The notes under the pieces: model-generated
Seen by the model: the letters and a program-made list of their open reading frames with translations, nothing else
Told to the model about the DNA's origin: nothing
The model's database searches: none
Position numbers and translations under genes: made by a program
Shown here: positions 57,083 through 64,000 of the stretch, in pieces
Layout of the letters: each line of letters opens with the position of its first letter
Position numbering within the stretch: position 1 is the first letter of the stretch
Assembly (NCBI GenBank): GCA_900538575.1
Contig: UPZA01000010.1
Span: forward strand, 30,322 to 94,321
From: an uncultured Ruminococcus sp.
GTDB lineage: Bacteria; Bacillota; Clostridia; Oscillospirales; Ruminococcaceae
Direction of reading: 5' to 3'
Length of the DNA: 64,000 nucleotides

Positions 57083-57506
57083 AATTTAATTCCTATTAAG
57101 TATCTTCATTATTATATCATATTTAAAAATAAATTTCAAGTGTTTTATAGGATTTTTATAGATTTTCTTGAAGAATACTTTCAGCTTTATTGTAAAGTTA
57201 CCGTGAACGCACATTAATTATTATCCGAACCGACGTTTGAAATATTCATTAGCTCTATAAGAGAAAGGGCTGTTTTATTGTTTTTTTGATTATAAAACAT
57301 GCTTTAGCCTTCGTTTTTACTCTACCTGCTATTTACCTTTAACTTAATCGTATCAGTATAATCCTTTTATTGGAATCACAGTATGAAAAACCGTAATTAT
57401 GTGATAAATATAATTGAGTTGTCGAAATGGAAATCGCTAAGCACATTGCTATTGAATATTCTCATTTACCCCCAAAAAGTAAATGCTGTTGCCGTGAAAA
57501 AAATGC
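57083..57506. other. Gene-free region between SRP RNA and the tRNA-like unit
   Basis: 424 nt, AT-rich. It holds the ffs promoter (57111-57139) and, from about 57455, the start of a segment duplicated at the window end (63915 onward). I see no gene between. Confidence 0.5.
57111..57139 (-). promoter_or_regulatory. Sigma-A type promoter of the SRP RNA gene
   Basis: On the minus strand: TTGAAA (57139-57134), 17-nt spacer, TATAAT (57116-57111), about 30 nt before the RNA body. Confidence 0.8.
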
Positions 57507-57535
57507 TTGACAATTTATCGTAAGTATGATATAAT
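57507..57535 (+). promoter_or_regulatory. Strong promoter of tRNA-Leu-like unit A
   Basis: TTGACA (57507-57512), 17-nt spacer, TATAAT (57530-57535), full consensus. Promoter and about 50 nt upstream are nearly identical to 63915-63997. Confidence 0.85.
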
Positions 57536-57609
57536 AATTTATATTGATTATAAGGTGATTTTATATTTTTGAATTTGAGCCGAGTAAAAATTTCAGATTC
57601 ATAATATAT

Positions 57610-57708
57610 GCGGATATGGCGGAATAGGCAGACGCGCTGGCTTCAGGTAGAGTTACGTCTGTGTAAAAAATTATAAATGTTTAAGACCCATAGCCGGGTC
57701 TTTTTTTG
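57610..57708 (+). ncRNA. Truncated tRNA-Leu-like RNA unit A
   Basis: The first 38 nt (57610-57647) look like the 5' half of a tRNA-Leu gene: acceptor strand GCGGATA, leucine-type D-arm 'GGCGGAATAGGCAGACGCGC' and a loop with CAG. No 3' half follows; instead CAGACG (57629-57634) can pair with CGTCTG (57656-57661). After 'AAAAAATTATAAATGTTTAA' comes a terminator AAGACCC/GGGTCTT with T7 (57683-57708). A strong promoter lies upstream, so the unit should be transcribed. Not a functional tRNA as written: a pseudo-tRNA or a tRNA-derived small RNA. Confidence 0.6.
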
Positions 57709-57802
57709 TTATTTATTTTGGTTGGGTCTTATTGTAGCTGAAAGCTGCTTAGTATGCGTTTTTTCCTTACGGATTTTTGTATTGTTACTGTATTTGATGA
57801 AG

Positions 57803-58336
57803 TTATAACGCTGTCCCTTTCTTCGGCACAAAAAACGAGGACATATCTGCATTTTCCAGTGTAAGCAGCTGCACCTTTTTCTCAATTCCGCCTGCATATC
57901 CTGTTAAGCTTCCGTTTGTACCGACAACACGATGGCAGGGAATTATAAGGGAAATGGAATTGTGCCCGACAGCGCCGCCGACAGCCTGTGCCGACATTTT
58001 AGAAAGCCCTTTTTGCTTTGCGATTCTTTCTGCAATCTCGCCGTAGGTCATTGTTTTTCCAAAGGGAATGGTCAGCATAATTTCCCATACCTTTTTTCGA
58101 AACGGTGTTGTCTGCATGTACAGCGGCGGCGTAAAATCAGGCGCTTTACCGTTAAAGTAAATATCCAGCCAACGGACAGACTGTTTAAATATCGGCAAAC
58201 CTTTTTCCTCGTATTTTTCTTCGAGCGTATCTCCAAAATATTTCTGTCCGTCAAACCAAAGCCCTGTAAGCTCTGTTCCGTTACTGGAGAGAGTAATACC
58301 GCCCAAAGGCGAGTTGTAATGATATGTATAGGTCAT
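57803..58336 (-). CDS. ogt: Methylated-DNA--protein-cysteine methyltransferase
   Basis: A 177-residue O6-alkylguanine-DNA alkyltransferase. The acceptor Cys is in 'IIPCHRVVG'; 'PFGKTMTYGEIAERIA' and 'MSAQAVGGAVGHNSISL' form the DNA-binding HTH and Asn hinge. It repairs O6-alkylguanine in a suicide reaction. ATG 58336 is supported by GGGAGG 9 nt upstream. Last gene of a four-gene alkylation-repair cassette. Confidence 0.95.
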   Translation of the reverse strand: MTYTYHYNSPLGGITLSSNGTELTGLWFDGQKYFGDTLEEKYEEKGLPIFKQSVRWLDIYFNGKAPDFTPPLYMQTTPFRKKVWEIMLTIPFGKTMTYGEIAERIAKQKGLSKMSAQAVGGAVGHNSISLIIPCHRVVGTNGSLTGYAGGIEKKVQLLTLENADMSSFFVPKKGTAL

Positions 58337-58340
58337 AAGA

Positions 58341-58694
58341 TTATACCTCCCAATATTCATTGGAATCCGCAGGCGCTTGCGTTCTGTCGGTCATTGTATA
58401 AGTGCGGATAGGCGTTACAACCGTGATTTTATAATCTGCAAAATCATTCATTCTCCCGTGTTTTTGCGCCATACGGTGTGCGGCAAGATTGCGCCATTTT
58501 GAAACGCATTCTTCATTTTCCCATATTGACATACTAAGTAATTTCCCCTCTGTAGCAAGGGAAGAAAAACGCTCGGAGCGAATAAATCCTTCCGCTTTTG
58601 CAAGGCTGTCTTTCAGTGAGTCCGCCATTTTCAAATAATCTTCCATTCTTCCGTTTTTTACAGTTACCTCAAATAATACGATGATATTACTCAT
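58341..58694 (-). CDS. Antibiotic biosynthesis monooxygenase (ABM) domain protein
   Basis: A 117-residue dimeric alpha/beta-barrel (ABM/DUF) protein: 'IIVLFEVTVKNGRMEDYLKMADSLKDSLAKAEGFIRSERFSSL' and 'LLSMSIWENEECVSKWRNLAAHRMAQKHGR' are typical. The function is uncertain; such proteins range from heme monooxygenases to simple stress proteins. It starts directly after the ada stop and ends 4 nt before ogt, so it is part of the same operon. Confidence 0.8.
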   Translation of the reverse strand: MSNIIVLFEVTVKNGRMEDYLKMADSLKDSLAKAEGFIRSERFSSLATEGKLLSMSIWENEECVSKWRNLAAHRMAQKHGRMNDFADYKITVVTPIRTYTMTDRTQAPADSNEYWEV

Positions 58695-58934
58695 TTACAT
58701 TTCCTCCTGCTGTGTTTGGGTGACAAGTTCCGGTTTACATCTTTTACAAGGACGGTATCCCTTTTCTATTGCTTCTTCCATCGTATCAAAAAATACAATA
58801 TTCTTTTCCAATGGTATCCTTGCGGGGCAGCCCGGCCGGCATACTATTTTTGTTGTTTTCACACCAAAAATAAACTTACCGTCATAAGACTTGTCCCGAT
58901 TTTGAATTGCTTGCAGCTTTTCCTTTTTGTCCAC
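58695..58934 (-). CDS. Stand-alone Ada-type zinc (methylphosphotriester-accepting) domain
   Basis: A 79-residue protein equal to the N-terminal domain of Ada. It has 'DGKFIFGVKTTKIVCRPGCPAR' region, then 'GYRPCKRCKPE', giving the four zinc cysteines; the first would accept methyl groups from phosphotriesters. In E. coli Ada this domain is fused to an AraC HTH and a methyltransferase; here these functions are on separate genes. The GTG start lies inside the end of the AlkA gene (53-nt overlap). Confidence 0.88.
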   Translation of the reverse strand: MDKKEKLQAIQNRDKSYDGKFIFGVKTTKIVCRPGCPARIPLEKNIVFFDTMEEAIEKGYRPCKRCKPELVTQTQQEEM

Positions 58935-59580
58935 TTTTCTTGTTCTCCTTTTTAGGGGCGTAGTCTTTCATTTCAGGAATCGCACCGCCTGCCACCGCCC
59001 AAAAATACAGGCTTGCCACACTGCAATAAGGACTTAATCTTCTGCGGTATTTTTCAAACAGATTACGGTCAATTTTCCTATGGTGATACACCATACGCAT
59101 ACCACGCAGAATCGCTAAATCTCCGTAGCTGAAAACATTCGGACGCTGCATACAAAAAAGTAAAATCATTTCGGCAGTCCAGACGCCGATTCCTTTTAAC
59201 CCTGTCAATTCGGTTATTGCCTCATCGTCAGATTTATTCCAAATGCCCTGTAAATCAAAAGCGCCGATTTTTACTTTAACAGCAAAATCCGTAATATACT
59301 CTGCTTTTTTAAAAGTCATTCCAAAAGACTGTAAGCGGTCTTTTCCGGCGGTAAGAATGGTATCGGCGTTCACAGCGCCAAGATGATCTTGCATTCTCTG
59401 CCATATTGTCGCCTGCGCTTTTGTAGAAATCTGCTGACCGATGATATGGTGAACAACCGAAGAAAACAAGTCGCTGTCAACTTCACGCTCAATCTTCCCG
59501 ACTTTGTTAATCACTTTTGCAAGACGTTTATCCTTTTGCTTTAAATATTCGATTGCGCTTTCATCATATTGAAAATACAC
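58882..59580 (-). CDS. DNA-3-methyladenine glycosylase II (AlkA-like)
   Basis: A 232-residue HhH-GPD glycosylase: 'IIGQQISTKAQATIWQRM', the hairpin 'LTGLKGIGVWTAEMILLF', and the catalytic Asp in 'FSYGDLAILRGMRM'. It lacks the N-terminal AlkA_N domain of E. coli, and has a Lys-rich tail. It removes alkylated purines. GTG start with a very strong AGGAGGTG site. First gene of the repair cassette and divergent from the AraC regulator. Confidence 0.92.
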   Translation of the reverse strand: MYFQYDESAIEYLKQKDKRLAKVINKVGKIEREVDSDLFSSVVHHIIGQQISTKAQATIWQRMQDHLGAVNADTILTAGKDRLQSFGMTFKKAEYITDFAVKVKIGAFDLQGIWNKSDDEAITELTGLKGIGVWTAEMILLFCMQRPNVFSYGDLAILRGMRMVYHHRKIDRNLFEKYRRRLSPYCSVASLYFWAVAGGAIPEMKDYAPKKENKKSGQKGKAASNSKSGQVL

Positions 59581-59703
59581 GTTTGCACCTCCTGTCTTGA
59601 CTTAGCGATTGACTTGTAATATAATAATATCATAATTTGAGACGTTATAATATTAAAATATCGCCTAAAATCATCATAATATATCCAAAAGAGGTGTGTC
59701 GAA

Positions 59704-60600
59704 ATGGGAGACGCAAAAAAGGATTATATAAACTCGGTTAATTTAAAGGCTGATTCGGATTTTCCCTACCTTGTGCTTGATGTTATTAACGACCAAAGCT
59801 ATCCGAGAAATCCCGGCTTTCAGGTTATGCACTGGCATGAGGATTTACAATTCATTTTTGTTCTTGACGGTGAAATCGAAATAAAAACATTAGATACATC
59901 GGTACAGATAAATAAAGGCAGCGGTATTTTTATCAATAAAAATGTGATACATCTTGTTAATAAAAAGACTTCTTCCTGTCACTACAATAGTTTTATTTTC
60001 CCAGATTATTTTCTTAAATTTTATTTCGGTAGTCCCGCATCTGCTTTTGTTGAACGCATTGCAGGCAAAGACGAATTGCCGATTTGCTGTTTCCCAAAGG
60101 AAATGGATTGGTGCAAATCTATTTTATCTGCCCTTTCCCGCCTTGCAGACCTTGAAAACAGAAAAACCGAATTTTATGTCTATCAAGCGCTTTGTCTGCT
60201 CTCCACACTTTGGCTTGAAGTATGCAAAAATATTCAAGTACCAAGCAAAAACATCGATATCGTTATGGGTGTTCGTATGCAAAAATTTTTACGGTATATA
60301 AGCGAACATTATGAAGAAGATATTTCTCTTGATAGGCTGTCAAAGAGTGCAAATGTCAGCAAATCGGAATGTCTGCGGTGTTTTAAGGCAAGTATGCAGA
60401 CAACCCCTTACAGATATCTAACAGAATACAGGCTTTCTAAGGCAGCCGAACTGCTGAAAAACTCTGATGAGCCGATAGGAACTATAGCCGACAGAGTAGG
60501 CTTTCGGCAAATCAGCCATTTCGGAAAGCGTTTTAAGGAAAAAACAGGGCTTTCACCGAGAGATTATCGAAAGAAAAAGGTAACGCTTTTAGAGATATAA
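59704..60600 (+). CDS. AraC family transcriptional regulator
   Basis: A 298-residue regulator: N-terminal cupin-like sensor ('FQVMHWHEDLQFIFVLDGEIEIKT', 'GSGIFINKNVIHLV') and C-terminal double HTH (about 200-295; 'EEDISLDRLSKSANVSKSECLRCFKASMQTTPYRYL', 'PIGTIADRVGFRQISHFGKRFKEKTGLSPRDYRK'). It probably controls the divergent repair cassette, although it lacks the Ada methyl-acceptor domain. GAGGTGTG lies upstream of the ATG. Effector unknown. Confidence 0.9.
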   Translation: MGDAKKDYINSVNLKADSDFPYLVLDVINDQSYPRNPGFQVMHWHEDLQFIFVLDGEIEIKTLDTSVQINKGSGIFINKNVIHLVNKKTSSCHYNSFIFPDYFLKFYFGSPASAFVERIAGKDELPICCFPKEMDWCKSILSALSRLADLENRKTEFYVYQALCLLSTLWLEVCKNIQVPSKNIDIVMGVRMQKFLRYISEHYEEDISLDRLSKSANVSKSECLRCFKASMQTTPYRYLTEYRLSKAAELLKNSDEPIGTIADRVGFRQISHFGKRFKEKTGLSPRDYRKKKVTLLEI

Positions 60601-60678
60601 AGGTGAACAAAAGTTTTCTACGAATGTAAAATATGAGAAGGTTTCAAAGCTGGAATCTGAAAGTTTAAGTTGTAATAT

Positions 60679-60766
60679 GCGGCTATTGCGGAATAGGCAA
60701 ACGCATTCGTCATATCAGTTTAAAAAATTATAAATGTTTTAAGACCCATAGCCGGGTCTTTTTTTG
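60679..60766 (+). ncRNA. Truncated tRNA-Leu-like RNA unit B
   Basis: A diverged copy of unit A: GCGGCTATTGCGGAATAGGC then AAACGCATTCG (60679-60709), again a leucine tRNA 5' half with D-arm but no 3' half. AAAC (60699-60702) can pair with GTTT (60718-60721) where unit A pairs CAGACG/CGTCTG. The tail 'AAAAAATTATAAATGTTTTAAGACCC' region and terminator (60741-60766) are almost identical to unit A. I see no consensus promoter directly upstream, so it may be read from the AraC gene or be silent. Confidence 0.5.
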
Positions 60767-60808
60767 CTATGCAGTTCAGTTCTGCTCTTATATTCATCAA
60801 AACCCGCT

Positions 60809-61789
60809 CTATGGGTTAATTTTTATATCCTGCCAATTTTCATTAGAGAGCATTTCTGCATTCTTTCCGAAAAACGCTTTCCCCGCTTCACTGTCTCCTT
60901 TGAGATAATACATAAACCAAGCGGTCATATATCCGTCAGCCGACCGAAGCATATCGCCGTGGTCTTTTCCTGTCCGTCTTGCAATGACCTTATCCACATC
61001 ATCTGATATGGCGTCATAACACTCATTTAACCACCACAGCGGACAAATACCCTGCGCCTTTCCCTCCGGCAGCGTTTCAGAATACTCCGACATATTGCCA
61101 GCGTCAATATCCTTTGTGCCGGCTACCATAAAAATCGGAATGTGAACATTTGACAGGTTACAATTCCAACCGCCAGCATTTTTATTCAATTCATCGGCGT
61201 GATATCTTGAAGTTGTGCTTGCCGTCCAAATTGCCTTATACCTATTCCCGTTGGATTGCTCCGTTACGGCGTTAATTGATCCTACGCCGCCCTGCGAATG
61301 TCCTGCAACTCCAATATTTTCAGTATCAATTTTTCCGTAGAAATCACTGTTTTTATTCTCGTTCAGATTGAGAATAAAATCAAGTGTTGCTGCGGAAGAT
61401 TCGCCTGTACGGGAGTTTTCATCTTCATTGCCAGCCACAATAAAGCCCCAAGAGGCTAGGCGCTTAAACACTTCTTTGTACTTAGAAGCCTTTATGCCTG
61501 TACCGTTCGCCATTATAACAAACGGGTATGTAGTTTCCTCTTGCATTTCAGACGGATACCAGACTTCATATTTTTCCCATACCTTACCGTCTGCGTTAAA
61601 TTCCGCATAGGAAACGTCGTAAGAGCCGAGCGCCGTATATTTCGTTTCAATTTCGCCTTTTGGTTCAGAATATTTCCAATAGGTTTTGTTTCGGTAGTTT
61701 ATAATTCCCAGAAGTACTGAGAAGCCGCCGACTATTAAAATAATTGCAGACAGCACAATAAACAAGATTATTTTTACCGGTTTATTCAC
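60809..61789 (-). CDS. Alpha/beta hydrolase, membrane anchored or exported
   Basis: A 326-residue alpha/beta hydrolase with an N-terminal hydrophobic segment (about 6-28). Nucleophile elbow 'AGHSQGGVGS' (Ser), 'FVIMANGTGIKASKY' oxyanion strand, and the late His in 'GKDHGDMLRS'. It resembles chlorophyllase/PET-hydrolase-like esterases; the substrate is unknown. A GTG start with AAGGAGG upstream. Second hydrolase of the TetR-controlled cassette. Confidence 0.82.
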   Translation of the reverse strand: MNKPVKIILFIVLSAIILIVGGFSVLLGIINYRNKTYWKYSEPKGEIETKYTALGSYDVSYAEFNADGKVWEKYEVWYPSEMQEETTYPFVIMANGTGIKASKYKEVFKRLASWGFIVAGNEDENSRTGESSAATLDFILNLNENKNSDFYGKIDTENIGVAGHSQGGVGSINAVTEQSNGNRYKAIWTASTTSRYHADELNKNAGGWNCNLSNVHIPIFMVAGTKDIDAGNMSEYSETLPEGKAQGICPLWWLNECYDAISDDVDKVIARRTGKDHGDMLRSADGYMTAWFMYYLKGDSEAGKAFFGKNAEMLSNENWQDIKINP

Positions 61790-61801
61790 CGTTTTCCCTC
61801 C

Positions 61802-62770
61802 TTAATTACTCATATAGCGTTCAAGATACTCGAGGATCGCTTCACTATATTCTACCATTTGCTTGTTGTCATTCTGAAGTCCATGCCCGGAATGTTCAAA
61901 AACAATGTATTCATGCGGAATATTGTTTTCGGTCAAAGCGGCGTCCAATTTCACGGAAGCGTTATAAGGCTGGAATGTATCATGCATTCCATACGCCATA
62001 ACCGTCGGAACGATATTTTCATCAACCCACAGAAGCGGGGACACATCCTTTATCGCTTTATCGTAAGCATCTGTTCCGAACATATCGGATGTTATATCCT
62101 TTCCGCACATATAGCTGAAAAATTTAGCCGCCGCTTCGGGGTCTTTATAAAGACCATAGCTTTTCCAGTCCTCCGGATAAAAACTGGACGGTCCGACGCC
62201 CTCAAATACCATTCTGACAGGAACAGGCGAATCTTCCGCGTCACGATAGGCGTAAAGCAGAGCAAGATATCCGCCCGCAGAACCGCCGGACATTGCCATT
62301 CGGTCTATGTTATATCCGAGTTTTTTGGCTTCTTCAATAACATAAGGAATGCTATTTTTAATTTCCATCGACATGGTATAAACATTGGCGTCCGGATTTT
62401 CATTGCTGTTCAAGGTATAATTGATACCCGCTGTTACATATCCAAGCGAACAAAGCCACTGGAGCATTTTTGCGTCGTCGGTTTTATCGCCGGTTCTGAA
62501 ACCGCCGGCATGAAGATACACGATCAACCCATAGGTTTCTTTAGAATTATCTGCGGGAACATAAAGGTCAAACTTGTTTGCAGCGCCCTCGCCATAAGAA
62601 AAATCCGTGTAGGTTTTTCCGATTTCATCACTCCAATTTACTGTATACTTTCTCAGTTTCCGAGGAATGTATGCAATTTTGAAAACAACAGAACCTACAA
62701 AAGAGATAATAAATGCAGTAATACACAAAAAAATAAACATACCTCTTCCTTGCTTTTTTTCTTTGCTCAT
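61802..62770 (-). CDS. Alpha/beta hydrolase (BD-FAE / carboxylesterase type), membrane anchored
   Basis: A 322-residue esterase-like protein with an N-terminal hydrophobic anchor (about 10-32). 'GLIVYLHAGGFRTGDKTDD' is the HGG-type oxyanion motif, 'MSGGSAGGYLALLYAY' holds the Ser nucleophile, and 'EHSGHGLQND' the His. This architecture is seen in xylan/feruloyl esterases and related carboxylesterases. GGAGG precedes the ATG, which overlaps the stop of the small gene upstream (ATGA). Confidence 0.85.
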   Translation of the reverse strand: MSKEKKQGRGMFIFLCITAFIISFVGSVVFKIAYIPRKLRKYTVNWSDEIGKTYTDFSYGEGAANKFDLYVPADNSKETYGLIVYLHAGGFRTGDKTDDAKMLQWLCSLGYVTAGINYTLNSNENPDANVYTMSMEIKNSIPYVIEEAKKLGYNIDRMAMSGGSAGGYLALLYAYRDAEDSPVPVRMVFEGVGPSSFYPEDWKSYGLYKDPEAAAKFFSYMCGKDITSDMFGTDAYDKAIKDVSPLLWVDENIVPTVMAYGMHDTFQPYNASVKLDAALTENNIPHEYIVFEHSGHGLQNDNKQMVEYSEAILEYLERYMSN

Positions 62771-62901
62771 AGAAAATTACCTCCAAACAGTGTTCCGCCT
62801 AACATCAGGTTAGTAATTGCCCGAACTGCAAGTCTGCCTAAAATTATGCCGGCAATTACGACAACAGCCAAAATGATAATTCGTTTTTGTATTAGTGTCA
62901 T
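62767..62901 (-). CDS. Small single-span membrane protein
   Basis: A 44-residue frame: 'MTLIQKRIIILAVVVIAGIIL' would be one transmembrane helix, then 'GRLAVRAITNLMLGGTLFGGNFL'. GGAGG lies 9 nt before the ATG and the stop overlaps the hydrolase start by 4 nt, the signature of a real, coupled gene. It is first in the TetR-controlled operon. Function unknown. Confidence 0.7.
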   Translation of the reverse strand: MTLIQKRIIILAVVVIAGIILGRLAVRAITNLMLGGTLFGGNFL

Positions 62902-62932
62902 TTGTCTAATCCTCCAATTTTATTTTTTACTA

Positions 62933-63022
62933 TTGACATTATGATTTTTTTGCGATACAATAATATCGCCGATTTATTTGTATCGTCGATATTATTGTAT
63001 CAGCGTGTCGCTTTATTGTCAA
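62933..63022. promoter_or_regulatory. Face-to-face promoters overlapped by a TetR-type operator
   Basis: Plus strand: TTGACA (62933-62938), 17-nt spacer, TACAAT (62956-62961) for tetR. Minus strand: TTGACA (63022-63017), 17-nt spacer, TACAAT (62999-62994) for the hydrolase cassette. Both -10 boxes lie within the arms of a perfect 15-bp inverted repeat GATACAATAATATCG (62954-62968) / CGATATTATTGTATC (62987-63001). One repressor could shut both promoters. Confidence 0.85.
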
Positions 63023-63036
63023 CGGGAGGAAGAAAA

Positions 63037-63570
63037 ATGAGACAAACAGAGCAAAATGTATCACCGATGAGCAATGAGGGGCGTAATGCATATGTAATAA
63101 AACATTTGACTGAAGCTCTTATTTCATTACTTGCCAAAAAGCCAATAGAAGATATTTCTATCAGCGAGTTGGTTGATACGGCAGGCGTTGGCAGAGCCTC
63201 CTTTTACCGCAATTACGAATGTAAAGAAGATATTTTGAGACGTTATTTACACGAAAAAACGCATGAGTGGGTAGGTGAATGGGACAAAAACAGAGGCGAG
63301 CCTCTGAGTGAGCAAATCCGTATCATGATTGCACATTTTGAAGCAAATCGTACCTTTTACAAACTTCTGAATGAAAGAAAACTTACCTATCTTCTGAAAG
63401 ATGTTATTATAGGTATCTGCGGACCGAAACCAGAGTATGAAAAGACACAGGCATATGCTGCGGCGTTTGTTGCCTATACGCTGTATGGCTGGATTGATGT
63501 ATGGTTTCAGAGGGGAATGGCGGAAGCGGCTGATGAAATTGCCGAATTGTTTAAGGTGCAGGGACTTTAA
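63037..63570 (+). CDS. TetR/AcrR family transcriptional regulator
   Basis: A 177-residue TetR protein: N-terminal HTH 'IKHLTEALISLLAKKPIEDISISELVDTAGVGRASFYRNYECKEDILRRYL' and a C-terminal ligand domain of the TetR_C_7/8 type ('AYAAAFVAYTLYGWIDVWFQRGM'). GGGAGG lies 8 nt before ATG 63037, which sets the start. It should bind the palindrome just upstream and repress itself and the hydrolase genes. Inducer unknown. Confidence 0.9.
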   Translation: MRQTEQNVSPMSNEGRNAYVIKHLTEALISLLAKKPIEDISISELVDTAGVGRASFYRNYECKEDILRRYLHEKTHEWVGEWDKNRGEPLSEQIRIMIAHFEANRTFYKLLNERKLTYLLKDVIIGICGPKPEYEKTQAYAAAFVAYTLYGWIDVWFQRGMAEAADEIAELFKVQGL

Positions 63571-64000
63571 TATATGTGTAAATACCGTATCTTGTTTGTT
63601 TTATACAAATATTGAAACTGATAACTCTTTTCTAACCGGTCTATTTGAAAGGTTATAGTAGATTGCGTATAATTTAGCTTTTCAGCAGCGAAGCTACTAT
63701 CTTCCGCTATTGTTTTGAAAGCGACATTTCATTGAATGATAATTAGTCTGTGGGGTTTACAAGTAATTTTATAGTTTAATAGATAAAAACCTATTACGTT
63801 CCAAAGCAAAATCGCTTATAATTTGAGTCGGAAGATATTGTATTCACAGTCGTTTAAGCAAATGTTTTCAACGCCGATAAAAATGATAACATTAGCTCAT
63901 ATAGTCCGGATAATATGGATATTCTCTTTTACTCCAAAAAGTAATTGCTGTTGCCGTGAAAAAAATGCTTGACAATTTATCGTAAGTATGATATAATAAT
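63571..64000 (+). other. Gene-free end region with a duplicated promoter segment
   Basis: 430 nt without a convincing gene. From about 63915 to 64000 the sequence repeats 57455-57538 with few changes, including the perfect promoter TTGACA (63969-63974), 17-nt spacer, TATAAT (63992-63997). A third tRNA-Leu-like unit or the parental tRNA gene may follow beyond the window. Confidence 0.7.

Noticed and set aside
57610..57700. Complete tRNA-Leu gene
   Set aside because: The anticodon 3' strand, variable arm, T-arm and acceptor 3' strand are missing, so it cannot form a cloverleaf.
61859..62944. 361-codon open frame on the plus strand opposite the hydrolase and small membrane protein genes
   Set aside because: It lies antisense to two well-supported hydrolase-cassette genes, has no ribosome site, and reads as Arg/His/Ile-rich sequence typical of a shadow frame.

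Overview
The window reads as chromosome from an anaerobic, spore-forming Gram-positive bacterium of the Clostridia, most likely a Ruminococcus-like Oscillospiraceae. Evidence: the spore protease gene gpr, spoVS, an alpha2-type glycyl-tRNA synthetase, an SRP RNA gene in front of dnaX-ybaB-recR, CDP-glycerol transferases with a TagGH-type exporter, BspA-like leucine-rich surface proteins, a GH94 disaccharide phosphorylase and a type I dockerin. No rRNA gene or CRISPR array is visible. One intact tRNA gene (tRNA-Pro, CGG) is present.

Layout. 1-2.7 kb: two overlapping genes for membrane-anchored LRR surface proteins. 2.8-7.4 kb: housekeeping genes (sugar-phosphate isomerase-like protein, nrdR, orphan fumarase alpha subunit, ymdB, spoVS, GyrI-like protein). 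7.5-12.8 kb: glyS, a string of hairpins, the first copy of a 210-bp repeat next to two small XRE regulators, then rpsT and gpr. 12.8-24.7 kb: a large minus-strand branched-chain amino acid cluster, transcribed as ilvB-ilvN-ilvC-(small lipoprotein)-ilvD-(membrane protein)-leuC-leuD-leuB-DUF815 ATPase, then ilvA-ridA. It appears to use two kinds of RNA control: a leader peptide plus terminator before ilvB, and a T-box before ilvA. 25-29.8 kb: a wall-polymer operon (glycosyltransferase, two CDP-glycerol transferases, ABC exporter). 30-38.7 kb: a GNAT gene remnant, pdxST with divergent pdxR, GH94 phosphorylase, alr, prfC.

38.7-50.7 kb is accessory DNA. It holds three more copies of the 210-bp repeat intermixed with three XRE genes, a NYN-domain nuclease-like gene, a structured intergenic RNA candidate, a secreted DNRLRE/cysteine-hydrolase-like protein paired with an LRR-dockerin protein, and a remnant integrative element (RepA-like ATPase, TnpW, large serine recombinase) ending beside tRNA-Pro. 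50.9-57.1 kb returns to core genes: cell-wall amidase, queH, ferredoxin with divergent Crp/Fnr regulator, recR-ybaB-dnaX and SRP RNA.

57.5-64 kb is a second accessory island. Truncated tRNA-Leu-like units with rho-independent terminators, one of them with a consensus promoter, border an alkylation-repair cassette (ogt, ABM protein, stand-alone Ada zinc domain, AlkA-type glycosylase, AraC regulator) and a TetR-controlled cassette of a small membrane protein and two alpha/beta hydrolases. The same promoter segment recurs at the very end of the window.

The least explained signals are the repeat family that follows XRE genes and the tRNA-Leu-derived RNA units. All calls come from reading the sequence; no database search was run.
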